DNA of 64,000 nt from assembly GCF_001467945.1 (NCBI RefSeq), contig NZ_LNYQ01000006.1, positions 247,491 through 311,490 of the forward strand. Direction: 5' to 3'. The position numbers and the translations under genes are program-made. The notes under the pieces were generated by a model that worked only from the letters and a program-made list of their open reading frames with translations, did not search any database and was not told the origin of the DNA. Of the stretch, positions 1 to 8,808 are shown piece by piece; positions within the stretch are counted from its first letter, which is position 1; each line of letters starts with the position of its first letter. The stretch is from Legionella parisiensis. GTDB taxonomy: Bacteria; Pseudomonadota; Gammaproteobacteria; Legionellales; Legionellaceae.

Positions 1-2
1 GC

Positions 3-1178
3 CATGGGGATATAGCTGGTTTCCATTGCCTGTATCAGCGTTTATGGGTAATTCGCCAGCCTGATTTGGCTGATTCCCTAGTGAAACATAGCGATTTTGC
101 CAAGTCTTCTCTTGTTTTTAAACAGTTAGTCCCTATTACTGGCCGCCAAGGTTTGGTTCAGTTAAATGATAATGATTGGAAACATAGAGTGCCTGCAATT
201 AAGCCACAGTTTTCTATTCAAGGCCTGAATGAATCATTACCTTTGATAACTACTAATATTGATAATGCATTGCAACAGTTTGATAAAGGGCTCATTGATA
301 TTTACCCCATCATTATGAGATTGACCATGGGCAATATATTAGCCTTGATGGGTATTGAAGAGGTGACGGATACCTCACCAATTATTAATGACATGTTGGT
401 ATTAAACCATTACTGTGGTCAACGCATGCGGCAATTGCTGCGGTTGCCTTTATTTTTGCCCTTTCCTTCACATCGATTGATTCACAAGAAAACGTTCGAG
501 TTGAGAACCAAATTAGACTTTATATTACAAACAGCCAGAGTCCGCACTAATTCGCCATTACATCAGCTTCAATTACATTGGTCTAGAAGGGAATGCATAG
601 ACCACTTGAGCACGTTTTTATTTGCAGGTTTTGAAACGACAGCAAGTTCCATTACTACAGCTCTGCGTTATCTGGCTAACAATCCAGCCTGGCAACAGGC
701 CATACTAGAAGAAAGCACCAACAGTGCACAGTTATCAGTGCATTCAATGAAGCAATGGTCTTGGACTCAAGCGCTTTATTGTGAAACACTTCGTTTGTAT
801 CCTCCGGCATATATGCTGGTGCGCCAGCCAACTGCCGATGTTAGTTTATACAATCTGAATTTCCGGTCCAATGATCTAGTGATCATCAATGTTCATGGTA
901 TGCACCGACATGAAAAATACTGGCCGGATCCAAAGTTATTTGATATCAGGCGCCATCTGAATAGTTCTCCATTTGCAAATAAAGCATTCATGCCATTTGG
1001 TTTGGGTAAGCGTATTTGCACCGGGCATCAGTTGGCCATGACTGAAAGCATGATGATTTTATCTGCAATATGTCGACATTTTCGCTTATCAACACCAAGT
1101 ATTATCAAACCAATAATGAATGCTGAAATTACTCTACATCCAAGGAGCCATATATGGTTAAATTGCCAGCCACGCTAA
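3..1178 (+). CDS. Cytochrome P450, 5' end outside the window
   Basis: Heme-thiolate monooxygenase, probably hydroxylating a lipophilic small molecule. The reading frame is open to the first bases of the window, so the true start lies upstream; a TTG at 66 is not a credible start. Visible P450 marks are the I-helix oxygen-activation segment FAGFETTAS (about nt 625-650), the K-helix ExxR in CETLRLYPPA (about nt 780-810), and the heme loop FGLGKRICTG with the ligand Cys codon at 1017-1019. Its 3' end overlaps the next gene by 25 nt, and four genes follow one another with overlaps, so it is part of an operon. With the terpene-synthase-like neighbour it most plausibly oxidises a terpene. The substrate is inferred from context only. 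Confidence 0.93.
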   Translation, partial: HGDIAGFHCLYQRLWVIRQPDLADSLVKHSDFAKSSLVFKQLVPITGRQGLVQLNDNDWKHRVPAIKPQFSIQGLNESLPLITTNIDNALQQFDKGLIDIYPIIMRLTMGNILALMGIEEVTDTSPIINDMLVLNHYCGQRMRQLLRLPLFLPFPSHRLIHKKTFELRTKLDFILQTARVRTNSPLHQLQLHWSRRECIDHLSTFLFAGFETTASSITTALRYLANNPAWQQAILEESTNSAQLSVHSMKQWSWTQALYCETLRLYPPAYMLVRQPTADVSLYNLNFRSNDLVIINVHGMHRHEKYWPDPKLFDIRRHLNSSPFANKAFMPFGLGKRICTGHQLAMTESMMILSAICRHFRLSTPSIIKPIMNAEITLHPRSHIWLNCQPR

Positions 1179-2014
1179 GCAGTTGGTTAAGTGAGTATCT
1201 GAGACTGGACATGGGACGTGATGAGCGTTTATTTACCCGGTTTTTGTCTTTTGGTTATGAAAAAACTACTTTATCCAGCGTCAGCACTCTTTTTTATGAA
1301 CAATGTCTATTGGCAAAATGGATGCTAGGCTCACTCATAACTTTGACAGATGATTTCACTGATCATCCTTCATTCAAGAGTATGCAATGGGTAACAAGCT
1401 TTATTGCTGCAATCCAAGGTGGTCACCAAGTGGCTCCTCTATCTGCTCATCAGCTGCACGCATTAAACCTGGCATGTCAATTGTACGGATGGTTACAACA
1501 ATCCATTCATAAGATGACACTGCAGCCAAGACTTATTGCTCTCATTGAGTTTGACTTGCAACAGTACTTTCTCAATATGCGTTTTAGTACCTTTCTCAAT
1601 AGTGAGCCTTTATTGATTTGTAAACGAGAGTATTTATGGCATGCGCCTCATAACATGGGCATGGTTATTGCGGGAATGATGGATTTGGCCTGCAGTGATT
1701 ACATTGAGTGGCAGGAAATGGCAGCTATGCGCGAAATTTTTTATTGCTCTCAACGCAGTGGGCATATCTGTAACACATTAACCACCCTGGATAGAGAAAC
1801 AGAAGAAGGGTGCATCAGCAATGAAATTCAACTAAGAAAAATGCATGGGAAGAATGGGAGCGAAGAAAGCATTATTGAACTTCTGCAACAAGAACGAGCT
1901 AATTTGTATCAAAAAATAGCTGAGGAATCTTTAAAAACATTCTCGACCCAAGGCTATGTGCAAGGGCTTCGGCAGCTGCAAACTTTGCATGAAGACATGC
2001 AAGGTGTGATATGA
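1154..2014 (+). CDS. Class I terpene-synthase-like protein
   Basis: A mostly helical 286-residue protein that I read as a divergent class I terpene synthase, which would ionise a prenyl diphosphate using Mg2+. It has an aspartate motif DDFTD at residues 66-70. It also has an NSE/DTE-like motif N207-T-L-T-T211-L-D-R-E215, fitting N-D-L-x-S/T-xxx-E except that D is T. A basic KRE segment near residue 158 lies where the diphosphate-sensing Arg is expected. The C-terminal RY pair of canonical bacterial synthases is not evident, and the protein is shorter than the usual 320-350 residues. The ATG is preceded by AAGGAG at 1142-1147, spacing 6. It overlaps the P450 gene, and its stop overlaps the next start as ATGA. 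A prenyltransferase-like or non-catalytic homologue remains possible. Confidence 0.68.
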   Translation: MVKLPATLSSWLSEYLRLDMGRDERLFTRFLSFGYEKTTLSSVSTLFYEQCLLAKWMLGSLITLTDDFTDHPSFKSMQWVTSFIAAIQGGHQVAPLSAHQLHALNLACQLYGWLQQSIHKMTLQPRLIALIEFDLQQYFLNMRFSTFLNSEPLLICKREYLWHAPHNMGMVIAGMMDLACSDYIEWQEMAAMREIFYCSQRSGHICNTLTTLDRETEEGCISNEIQLRKMHGKNGSEESIIELLQQERANLYQKIAEESLKTFSTQGYVQGLRQLQTLHEDMQGVI

Positions 2015-3237
2015 AATCCTCACTAACTATCATTGGTGCAGGTGCAAGCGGGCTATTATCAGCACTGGTTTTAGCGCCGCACTATGAAGAGATTTTACTG
2101 ATAGACCGCTATTGGCCTGATGAGTGTGGTATCAGTCAAGGAACACCTCAAAGTCACCATTTGCACGTACTGTTAGCAGAAGGGCTGCGATTATTAAGTT
2201 CCTTATTGCCGGATGTTTGGCAGCAATTAACGGCTGACTCACTCCCTGTTGTTGATTGGGGCAAAGATACCTGGTGGAAAACTACGCAGGGCATACTTAA
2301 GCCTAATGATTGCAACGTGAGAACTCATCTGTTTAGCCGGCACTTCTTTAACCAGGTTTTATGGTCTCAATGCCAGCAACGGAAAAACATCAGAACGTTA
2401 ACCGCTACAGTGGAACAATGGCTGATTGAAAAAAGAAAGATAAAACAATTGCAATTTAAAGAAAGAGAATCGCTAGCTATAACAGGACAGGTTGTTGATG
2501 CGCGGGGTAGAGCTTCAAGTTTGCACAAGCAATTGGGTCTGGAAAGTTTACAAGTGAATAATCAATATCGCTATTTTTCTACTCGGTTAGAGCAAAATGA
2601 TTGGTTAACCGATTTAAAAGCGAAACAGGTTTATATTCAAGCATGTCCTAAAAAACAACCTATTGGTCTGGTTTTGTCGCCCATAGAGGGAAATGCACTG
2701 ATTTTAACGTTAATTGATACTACAGGTACTATCAAAACTGATGAGCAAAAACAATTGGCGGTAAGCTGCTTATTAAAAAAAAACCAGCTGGGCCATATCT
2801 ATTGTCAGGGAAAGCCCTGGATTCCTTATGCTAATTTGAATAATAAGCGTTTAATTATTGAACGTCGCCGTTGGCCTTTGAACTTATGGGCTGTAGGAGA
2901 CAGTATTGGATATCAAAATCCAGTCTATGGACAAGGTTTAACGATTATTCTTAAGCAAGTAGAAATGTTAAAGAGAGGCGGGAGAGTGAATTGGTTGAAG
3001 CAAAAACAGCTTCACCGATGCAGTTGGATGCCTTGGTTATTGGCTTCTAATCAGGATATGCTTTGTGAGAAGAATAGTTTTTTTCAATGGGTTATGCAGA
3101 AACTTTTGCGACAGGCATCCTATGATCCATCCGTTGGAAAAACATTTATTCAGCTTTTGCACCAAATCAAATCTCCCTGGATTATGTCGAACCCAAGATT
3201 GATACTTAAACTTACCCGCAGAGGTGATTATGATTAA
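2011..3237 (+). CDS. FAD-dependent monooxygenase / oxidoreductase
   Basis: Flavoprotein of the 2-polyprenyl-6-methoxyphenol hydroxylase / squalene epoxidase-like type, 408 residues. The N-terminal Rossmann motif GAGASG is at residues 9-14. It is followed by a GISQGTPQSHHLHVLL stretch resembling the GVPQ..HVLL segment of this family. A central VVDARGRAS segment corresponds to the DG motif. The second FAD motif is AVGDSIGYQNPVYGQG near residue 295, where GD contacts the FAD ribose. No membrane anchor is clear, although the C-terminal third is basic and hydrophobic. The start overlaps the upstream stop by 4 nt (ATGA), indicating translational coupling. Together with the P450 it would supply a second oxidation step, probably epoxidation or hydroxylation; the substrate is unknown. 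Confidence 0.85.
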   Translation: MKSSLTIIGAGASGLLSALVLAPHYEEILLIDRYWPDECGISQGTPQSHHLHVLLAEGLRLLSSLLPDVWQQLTADSLPVVDWGKDTWWKTTQGILKPNDCNVRTHLFSRHFFNQVLWSQCQQRKNIRTLTATVEQWLIEKRKIKQLQFKERESLAITGQVVDARGRASSLHKQLGLESLQVNNQYRYFSTRLEQNDWLTDLKAKQVYIQACPKKQPIGLVLSPIEGNALILTLIDTTGTIKTDEQKQLAVSCLLKKNQLGHIYCQGKPWIPYANLNNKRLIIERRRWPLNLWAVGDSIGYQNPVYGQGLTIILKQVEMLKRGGRVNWLKQKQLHRCSWMPWLLASNQDMLCEKNSFFQWVMQKLLRQASYDPSVGKTFIQLLHQIKSPWIMSNPRLILKLTRRGDYD

Positions 3238-3901
3238 GTTATACCAATACCCAGGTGTTTGGGGTATGCCCAGTTTATCACCCTTTTGCAGTAAGATATT
3301 TTATTTTTTAACCTGGGCTAAGCTCCCTTTTGAGGTCATCCAGGTCTTCAATCCCCGCCAAGGCCCCAAAGGTAAGTTTCCCGTGATCGAGGATGATGGT
3401 GTTGTGGTGGCCGACTCGGAATTTATTATTAAGTATTGCCAGAGCAAATATGGGGTGAATATCGAAGATCCTATTGATGACTTGTCTATAAGACGATTAT
3501 TAGAGGAACATCTTTATTTCATTATTTTATATTCACGTTGGATCGATCCACAAAACAAAGAACAGATTGATAGAGCATTTAGGCATTTTTTTCCTAAGGG
3601 CACAGGAAAACTCGTGTTATCTCTAATCCGTCGACAACTACGAAAGCAAGGCTATTTTCAAGGAATTTCTCGGCATAACAGGCAGCAGATTTATCAAAAA
3701 GGCGTTGATGATTTGCAGACTGTTGAGTATTTCATTGTCCAGAGTAAGCAAGATAAGTGTCGTGTTATTGATATGTCGTTGTATGCCTTTTTGCAAGTCA
3801 TCCAACAAACACCACTAGACATCCCTATTCGTTCTTACCTAATTGAGTCCAAAGCCATACAGGATTATTTAGTTCAAAAGAGAAACCTATTTGAGCAGTA
3901 A
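3230..3901 (+). CDS. Glutathione S-transferase-like protein
   Basis: Last gene of the overlapping operon, 223 residues. The N-terminal 80 residues have the thioredoxin-like GST pattern LYQYPGVWGMPSLSPFCSK, then KFPVIEDDG with the cis-Pro, then VVADSEFIIKYC, matching the ADS(E/Q) glutathione-binding segment. The pattern GxPSLSPFC resembles the FAX/metaxin-related GST branch. The C-terminal half is helical. I chose ATG 3230 over the in-frame GTG at 3224 because GAGG at 3221-3224 then serves as the ribosome binding site at spacing 5. It overlaps the FAD gene by 8 nt. It could conjugate or isomerise the oxidised terpene product, for example by epoxide opening; that role is inferred from position. 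Confidence 0.8.
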   Translation: MIKLYQYPGVWGMPSLSPFCSKIFYFLTWAKLPFEVIQVFNPRQGPKGKFPVIEDDGVVVADSEFIIKYCQSKYGVNIEDPIDDLSIRRLLEEHLYFIILYSRWIDPQNKEQIDRAFRHFFPKGTGKLVLSLIRRQLRKQGYFQGISRHNRQQIYQKGVDDLQTVEYFIVQSKQDKCRVIDMSLYAFLQVIQQTPLDIPIRSYLIESKAIQDYLVQKRNLFEQ

Positions 3902-4066
3902 ACTAATCTATATACGATTTGTTCTTAAGAAACTCATAGGGCATACAGTTATTCAAATTTTCAAACCACATCCGTAGCACGGTTTGCTTAAATTCTGTAA
4001 AAAATTTTCAACAAGACTAATCTATTATTGCCCACTTTATAAGCGTGGAGTAGAATTTCTGCGGCT

Positions 4067-6229
4067 GCAGTTAAGAGTAAGCAGAAAACTCAATACATAT
4101 AAGGAAGCAATAAAGTGGAACGAAGTTCTCCTCCTGTACACCAACATTTCAAATATCGTGCGGACATTGATGGCTTAAGAGCTATTGCTGTCTTATCGGT
4201 AGTGGCTTTCCATGCTTTCCCCCAATGGGTGAAGGGAGGGTTCGTTGGTGTAGACATTTTTTTTGTAATTTCCGGCTTTTTGATTTCCACAATCATTTTT
4301 GAAGGCCTTGAAAAAAATAGTTTCAGTTTCGTCGATTTTTACAAAAAAAGAATCAAGCGCATATTTCCGGCATTGGTGTTCGTGCTGTTATTTTGCTTAA
4401 TATTAGGATGGTTCGCCTTATTTCCTCAGGAGTACAAACAGCTGGGGAAACATATTATGGGGGGGGCTGGTTTCATATCTAATTTTTTACTTTGGTTTGA
4501 GACAGGGTATTTTGATAATGCAGCGGAAACCAAGCCGTTGTTGCACTTATGGAGTTTAGGCATAGAGGAACAGTTTTATATTATCTGGCCCTTTCTCATT
4601 TGGTTCGTATGGAAAAAAAAATTAAATCTATTCTCCGTAACCGTACTGATAGTGCTTATATCGTTTCTCCTTAGCGTAAAAAGAGTTAGCGTAGATGCCA
4701 CGGCTGCTTTTTATTCACCGCAAACCCGTTTTTGGGAGTTATTATGCGGAAGCTTGTTAGCCTATATTACTTTTTATAATATTAATTTTTTCAATAAGAT
4801 AGGAAAAAGAATAGATGTAGTCCTTGCCAAAATTATTTACCAACAGGAAAGAGAGTCTAATGGGGAGATATTAAAAAACACCCTTTCTTTCTGCGGGATT
4901 GTGCTGATTGCATATTGTCTCCATACGTTTTCAAAAGCCACAACCTTTCCTGGGGCTTTTGCATTACTGCCTGTGTTAGGGGCAATATTCCTCCTTGCAG
5001 GGAAAAACTCATGGATAAATCGTACCATCCTTTCCAATCGCATTATGGTATGGTTTGGTTTAATCAGTTATCCGCTCTATTTATGGCATTGGCCCTTACT
5101 TTCCTTTGTAAGAATTATGGAAGAAGATCTTCCTAATAGAACTATTCGATTTATTGTGGTTGGACTTTCGATTGTTTTGGCTTGGATGACTTATAAATTA
5201 ATCGAAAAACCAATACGACATGGAAGTGGGCGGGATAGGACTAAAGTAGCTTTTCTTGTAGGGTTAATGTCCATCATTGCGAGTTTCGGTTTATTTCTAC
5301 AAAAATATAATGGGCTCGATTTTAGAATTAAAAATCTAAACAATTTAAATAGCGTACACGATATTGTTGCTCTTCCCTTGCTACCCCTAGAAAATACCAC
5401 TCCATGCGAAAAGATAATTCCTGAGTTCAAGAATTTTAAGTATGCTGGTGATGGCGTTTGTGTTTTATCAAAAAATCAGGAGCCAGATATTATGTTTCTT
5501 GGCGATTCTCATACTTGGCATTATCAAAATGCATTATGGAAGCAATTTCCTTCGCAATCGGTTTTGATGCTTGTATCAACCTCCTGCCTGCCCTTTTCCA
5601 GTAATTACTTTTTAAAGGGCGAGTGTAGGAAAAAATACGATGAAATACTTTCATTTTTGGAGACTAATAAATCCATTAAAACGGTAGTTTTAGGCGGTTA
5701 TTGGGCTTATTTAATGACAGGGGGGTTTGAAATACAAGGAACAAACTGGCGTACAGCAAAAGCTATAGATCCGGAAGGAGCTAAGAGTTTCCTGGAAAAT
5801 GGACGCTATTTTCTTAATAAAGCGCTTAAAGGAAACAAGGAGGTTGTTTTTATAAAAGATATACCTGATTTAAATTTCAATATAAATACGTGCTTTAAAA
5901 CAAGACCTCTGCAGTTGCCTCATAAAGTGGTTTTTAATAAAGAGTGCTCCATGGATAGAGCCAGTTATGAACAGCGGGCTAGTGGTTATGACAATGTGGT
6001 GAACCAATTGTTAGCAGAATTCCCGCGAGTAAAAATTTATGATCCCAGGCCTTTATTTTGTAAAGACGACAAATGTACAGCGCGTGGTGAGGTGCTGCCT
6101 TATTACTTTAATGGCGATCATTTAAACTATTATGGTGCGAATATTGTCATTGAAGATTTAAAACATAAAGAACATTTAGATCAAAAAACAGACTTGGTTA
6201 TGATGGAGCCTAAGAAAACTAGAGGATAA
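4067..6229 (+). repeat. Tandem duplication, copy 1 (acyltransferase plus leader)
   Basis: The duplicated unit starts in the untranslated leader, at a stretch beginning GCAGTTAAGAGTAAGCAG, and runs through the whole acyltransferase gene. Copy 2 starts at 6398 with the same leader, so the period is about 2.33 kb. The leader, ribosome binding site and GTG start are shared, showing that regulatory sequence was copied with the gene. Confidence 0.85.
4115..6229 (+). CDS. Membrane O-acyltransferase with SGNH domain, copy 1
   Basis: An OafA/YrhL-type integral membrane acyltransferase, 704 residues, expected to O-acetylate a surface glycan such as LPS. The N-terminal acyltransferase-3 domain (about residues 10-375) has IDGLRAIAVLSVVAFHAFP with the conserved R and H, FFVISGFLIS, and about ten membrane segments. 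The periplasmic C-terminal SGNH domain (about 430-690) has block I FLGDSHTWHYQNAL and block V NGDHLNYYGA with the D/H pair. The GTG start is supported by AAGGAAG at 4101-4107, spacing 7. The protein is most similar to the gene 220 bp downstream, apparently a tandem duplicate. No polysaccharide genes flank it, so the acceptor is unknown. Confidence 0.9.
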   Translation: MERSSPPVHQHFKYRADIDGLRAIAVLSVVAFHAFPQWVKGGFVGVDIFFVISGFLISTIIFEGLEKNSFSFVDFYKKRIKRIFPALVFVLLFCLILGWFALFPQEYKQLGKHIMGGAGFISNFLLWFETGYFDNAAETKPLLHLWSLGIEEQFYIIWPFLIWFVWKKKLNLFSVTVLIVLISFLLSVKRVSVDATAAFYSPQTRFWELLCGSLLAYITFYNINFFNKIGKRIDVVLAKIIYQQERESNGEILKNTLSFCGIVLIAYCLHTFSKATTFPGAFALLPVLGAIFLLAGKNSWINRTILSNRIMVWFGLISYPLYLWHWPLLSFVRIMEEDLPNRTIRFIVVGLSIVLAWMTYKLIEKPIRHGSGRDRTKVAFLVGLMSIIASFGLFLQKYNGLDFRIKNLNNLNSVHDIVALPLLPLENTTPCEKIIPEFKNFKYAGDGVCVLSKNQEPDIMFLGDSHTWHYQNALWKQFPSQSVLMLVSTSCLPFSSNYFLKGECRKKYDEILSFLETNKSIKTVVLGGYWAYLMTGGFEIQGTNWRTAKAIDPEGAKSFLENGRYFLNKALKGNKEVVFIKDIPDLNFNINTCFKTRPLQLPHKVVFNKECSMDRASYEQRASGYDNVVNQLLAEFPRVKIYDPRPLFCKDDKCTARGEVLPYYFNGDHLNYYGANIVIEDLKHKEHLDQKTDLVMMEPKKTRG

Positions 6230-6304
6230 TAGATTGGATTCAATGCCTGAAGTATTGTCAACTGTTTTGATTAGAGATCTTTATTTAAGAAGTATTTTAC
6301 TTAC

Positions 6305-6333
6305 TACATCCCGCGGACAAGCCGCGGGATGTA
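6305..6333. terminator. Perfect GC-rich hairpin between the acyltransferase copies
   Basis: A 12-bp perfect inverted repeat, TACATCCCGCGG and CCGCGGGATGTA, encloses a 5-nt loop (6317-6321). It lies 75 bp after the first acyltransferase stop. It is followed by A-rich rather than U-rich sequence, so it is either a transcript-end stabiliser, a weak terminator or a REP-like element. Confidence 0.6.
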
Positions 6334-6397
6334 CAAACAAGAGATAATAATCGTGACGATCCTAAGTCTTTAATCCCCAACTTACTATACTGCCGTT

Positions 6398-8567
6398 GCA
6401 GTTAAGAGTAAGCAGAAAACTCAAAACATTAGAAGGAAGCAATAAAGTGGAACGAAGTTCTCATTCGCCTGTGCATCAACATTTCAAATATCGTACAGAC
6501 ATTGATGGCTTAAGAGCTATTGCAGTTTTATCAGTGGTAGCTTTTCACGCTTTTCCTAAATGGATGAAAGGAGGATTTGTTGGCGTAGACATTTTTTTTG
6601 TAATTTCTGGCTTTTTGATTTCCACTATTATTTTGGAAGGCCTTGAAAATAATAGGTTCAGTTTCATCGATTTTTACAAAAAAAGAATCAAGCGCATATT
6701 TCCGGCATTGGTGTTCGTGCTGTTATTTTGCTTGATATTAGGATGGTTCGCTTTATTTCCTCAAGAGTACAAACAACTGGGGAAGCACGTTATGGGAGGA
6801 GCTGGTTTCATTTCTAATTTTTTATTTTGGTTTGAGACAGGGTATTTTGATAATGCAGCGGAAACCAAGCCATTGCTGCACTTATGGAGTTTAGGTATAG
6901 AGGAACAGTTTTATATTATCTGGCCCTTTCTCATTTGGTTCGCATGGAAAAATAAATTAAATCTCTTCTCTGTAACTGTATTGTTAGTGCTCATATCGTT
7001 CCTGCTCAATGTAAAAAGAGTTGGCGTAGATGCCACGGCTGCTTTTTATTCACCGCAAACCCGTTTTTGGGAGTTATTATGCGGCAGCTTATTAGCCTAT
7101 ATTACTTTTTATAATATCAATTTATTGAGCCGGGTAGGAAAAAAAATAGATGCTGCACTGACCAAAATTATTTATCGAAATCGAAGAGAATCCAATGGGG
7201 CACTATTAAAAAATATCCTTTCTTTTTCTGGGCTTTTCATCATTATTTGCTCCTTTTTTACCTTTTCAAAAGCTACGGTTTTTCCTGGGGCCTGGGCTCT
7301 AATTCCTGTGCTAGGGGCTTTTCTTCTCGTGGCTGGGAAAAACTCATGGACAAATCGTGTCATTCTTTCCAATCGCATTTTAGTGTGGTTTGGTTTAATC
7401 AGTTATCCACTTTATTTATGGCATTGGCCTTTGCTCTCCTTTGTAAAAATTATGGAAGGAGGTTTCCACCATAAAATTTATCAATGGGTGGCAGTTGGAC
7501 TCTCTATTATTTTAGCCTGGATTACTTATACATTAATTGAAAGACCAATACGGCATGGGCTTGGGAGGGGTAGGGCTAAAGTAGTTTTTCTTGTAAGTTT
7601 CATGTCCATTATGGCGGGTTTCGGCTTCTACATAGAAAAAAATAACGGCCTCGACTTTAGGATTAAAAATCTAAATGATTTAAATAGCTTAAACGCAATC
7701 ATTAATCTTCCCCTCCTTCCAATAGAGCCCGCTTTTGGATGTGCTTTGAAAATTCCTGAGTTTAAGAATTTTAAATTTGCGGGTGATGGTGTTTGTTATT
7801 TATCAAAAAATCAAGAACCTGATATTATGTTTCTTGGCGATTCTCATATTTGGCATTATCAGAATGCATTATGGAAACAATTTCCTTCGCAATCGGTTTT
7901 GATGCTTGTATCAAGTTCCTGCCTGCCTTTTTCCAGTAATTATTTTTTAAAAGGCGAATGCAGGAAAAAATATGATGAAATTCTATCATTTTTGGAAACG
8001 AATAAATCGATTAAAACGGTAGTTTTAGGCGGTTATTGGGCTTATTTAATGACTGGAGGTTTTGAGAAAGAAGGATCTCACTGGCGTATGGCCAAAGCTT
8101 TAGATCCGGAAAGAACTAAAAGTTTTCTAGAAAATGGGCGCTATTTTCTTAATAAAGCGCTTAAAGGAAACAAGGAAGTTGTTTTTATAAAAGACATACC
8201 TAGCTTAGACTTTAATATAAAAACGTGTTTTAAATCGAGACCACTGCAGCTGCCTCATAAAGGAGGTATTAATGAAAAGTGCTCCATGGATAAGGCTATT
8301 TTTGAACAGCGGAACAGTAGTTATGACAATATTGTGAACCAATTATTGGCAGAATTCCCGCAAGTAAAAATTTATGATCCCAGGCCTTTATTTTGTAAAG
8401 ACGACAAATGTACAGCCCGTGGTGAGGCGCTGCCTTATTACTTTAATGGCGATCATTTAAACTATTACGGTGCGAATATTGTCATTGAAGATTTAAAGCA
8501 TAAAGAGCATTTAGATGAAAAAACGGACTTGGCCATGATTGAACCTAAGAAAAGCAAGGTACAATAG
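6398..8567 (+). repeat. Tandem duplication, copy 2 (acyltransferase plus leader)
   Basis: Second copy of the unit described at 4067. Identity is very high over the N-terminal membrane domain (for example nt 6670-6740 against 4340-4410) and over the SGNH domain. It falls off in the segment around residues 225-310 and in the linker around residues 400-440. Confidence 0.85.
6447..8567 (+). CDS. Membrane O-acyltransferase with SGNH domain, copy 2
   Basis: Paralogue of the preceding gene, 706 residues, with the same acyltransferase-3 membrane domain (IDGLRAIAVLSVVAFHAFP, FFVISGFLIS) and C-terminal SGNH domain (FLGDSHIWHYQNAL, NGDHLNYYGA). An in-frame TTG at 6396 would add 17 residues, but that stretch aligns with the untranslated leader of copy 1. 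GTG 6447 is therefore the start, with AGAAGGAAG just upstream as in copy 1. Differences concentrate in the loop after the eighth or so membrane segment and in the linker before the SGNH domain. The two copies may modify different positions or use different donors. The family assignment is secure and the substrate is unknown. Confidence 0.9.
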   Translation: MERSSHSPVHQHFKYRTDIDGLRAIAVLSVVAFHAFPKWMKGGFVGVDIFFVISGFLISTIILEGLENNRFSFIDFYKKRIKRIFPALVFVLLFCLILGWFALFPQEYKQLGKHVMGGAGFISNFLFWFETGYFDNAAETKPLLHLWSLGIEEQFYIIWPFLIWFAWKNKLNLFSVTVLLVLISFLLNVKRVGVDATAAFYSPQTRFWELLCGSLLAYITFYNINLLSRVGKKIDAALTKIIYRNRRESNGALLKNILSFSGLFIIICSFFTFSKATVFPGAWALIPVLGAFLLVAGKNSWTNRVILSNRILVWFGLISYPLYLWHWPLLSFVKIMEGGFHHKIYQWVAVGLSIILAWITYTLIERPIRHGLGRGRAKVVFLVSFMSIMAGFGFYIEKNNGLDFRIKNLNDLNSLNAIINLPLLPIEPAFGCALKIPEFKNFKFAGDGVCYLSKNQEPDIMFLGDSHIWHYQNALWKQFPSQSVLMLVSSSCLPFSSNYFLKGECRKKYDEILSFLETNKSIKTVVLGGYWAYLMTGGFEKEGSHWRMAKALDPERTKSFLENGRYFLNKALKGNKEVVFIKDIPSLDFNIKTCFKSRPLQLPHKGGINEKCSMDKAIFEQRNSSYDNIVNQLLAEFPQVKIYDPRPLFCKDDKCTARGEALPYYFNGDHLNYYGANIVIEDLKHKEHLDEKTDLAMIEPKKSKVQ

Positions 8568-8808
8568 ATTGGTGCAAACGAATAGGTACACTCAGCTATT
8601 TTACCTGTTACAAAAAAGATATTGCCCTATGCAAGTCTCTGGTTCTCGCAGTGTATAACAGTTCAATCTTATACAATTACAACGAATTATATCTATGTTA
8701 TTTACAATTAATCCTTTTTGATTTTATTGTGATTAAAAGGTATTGAATAAATCATTGTGATCTAGTAGATTACATTTTAGGTTAAATAATTACTAAAGGA
8801 ATAATATT

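Noticed and set aside
3984..4178. Open frame of 64 codons before the first acyltransferase
   Set aside because: It overlaps the duplicated leader and the true GTG start; the sequence is low in coding character and has no ribosome site.
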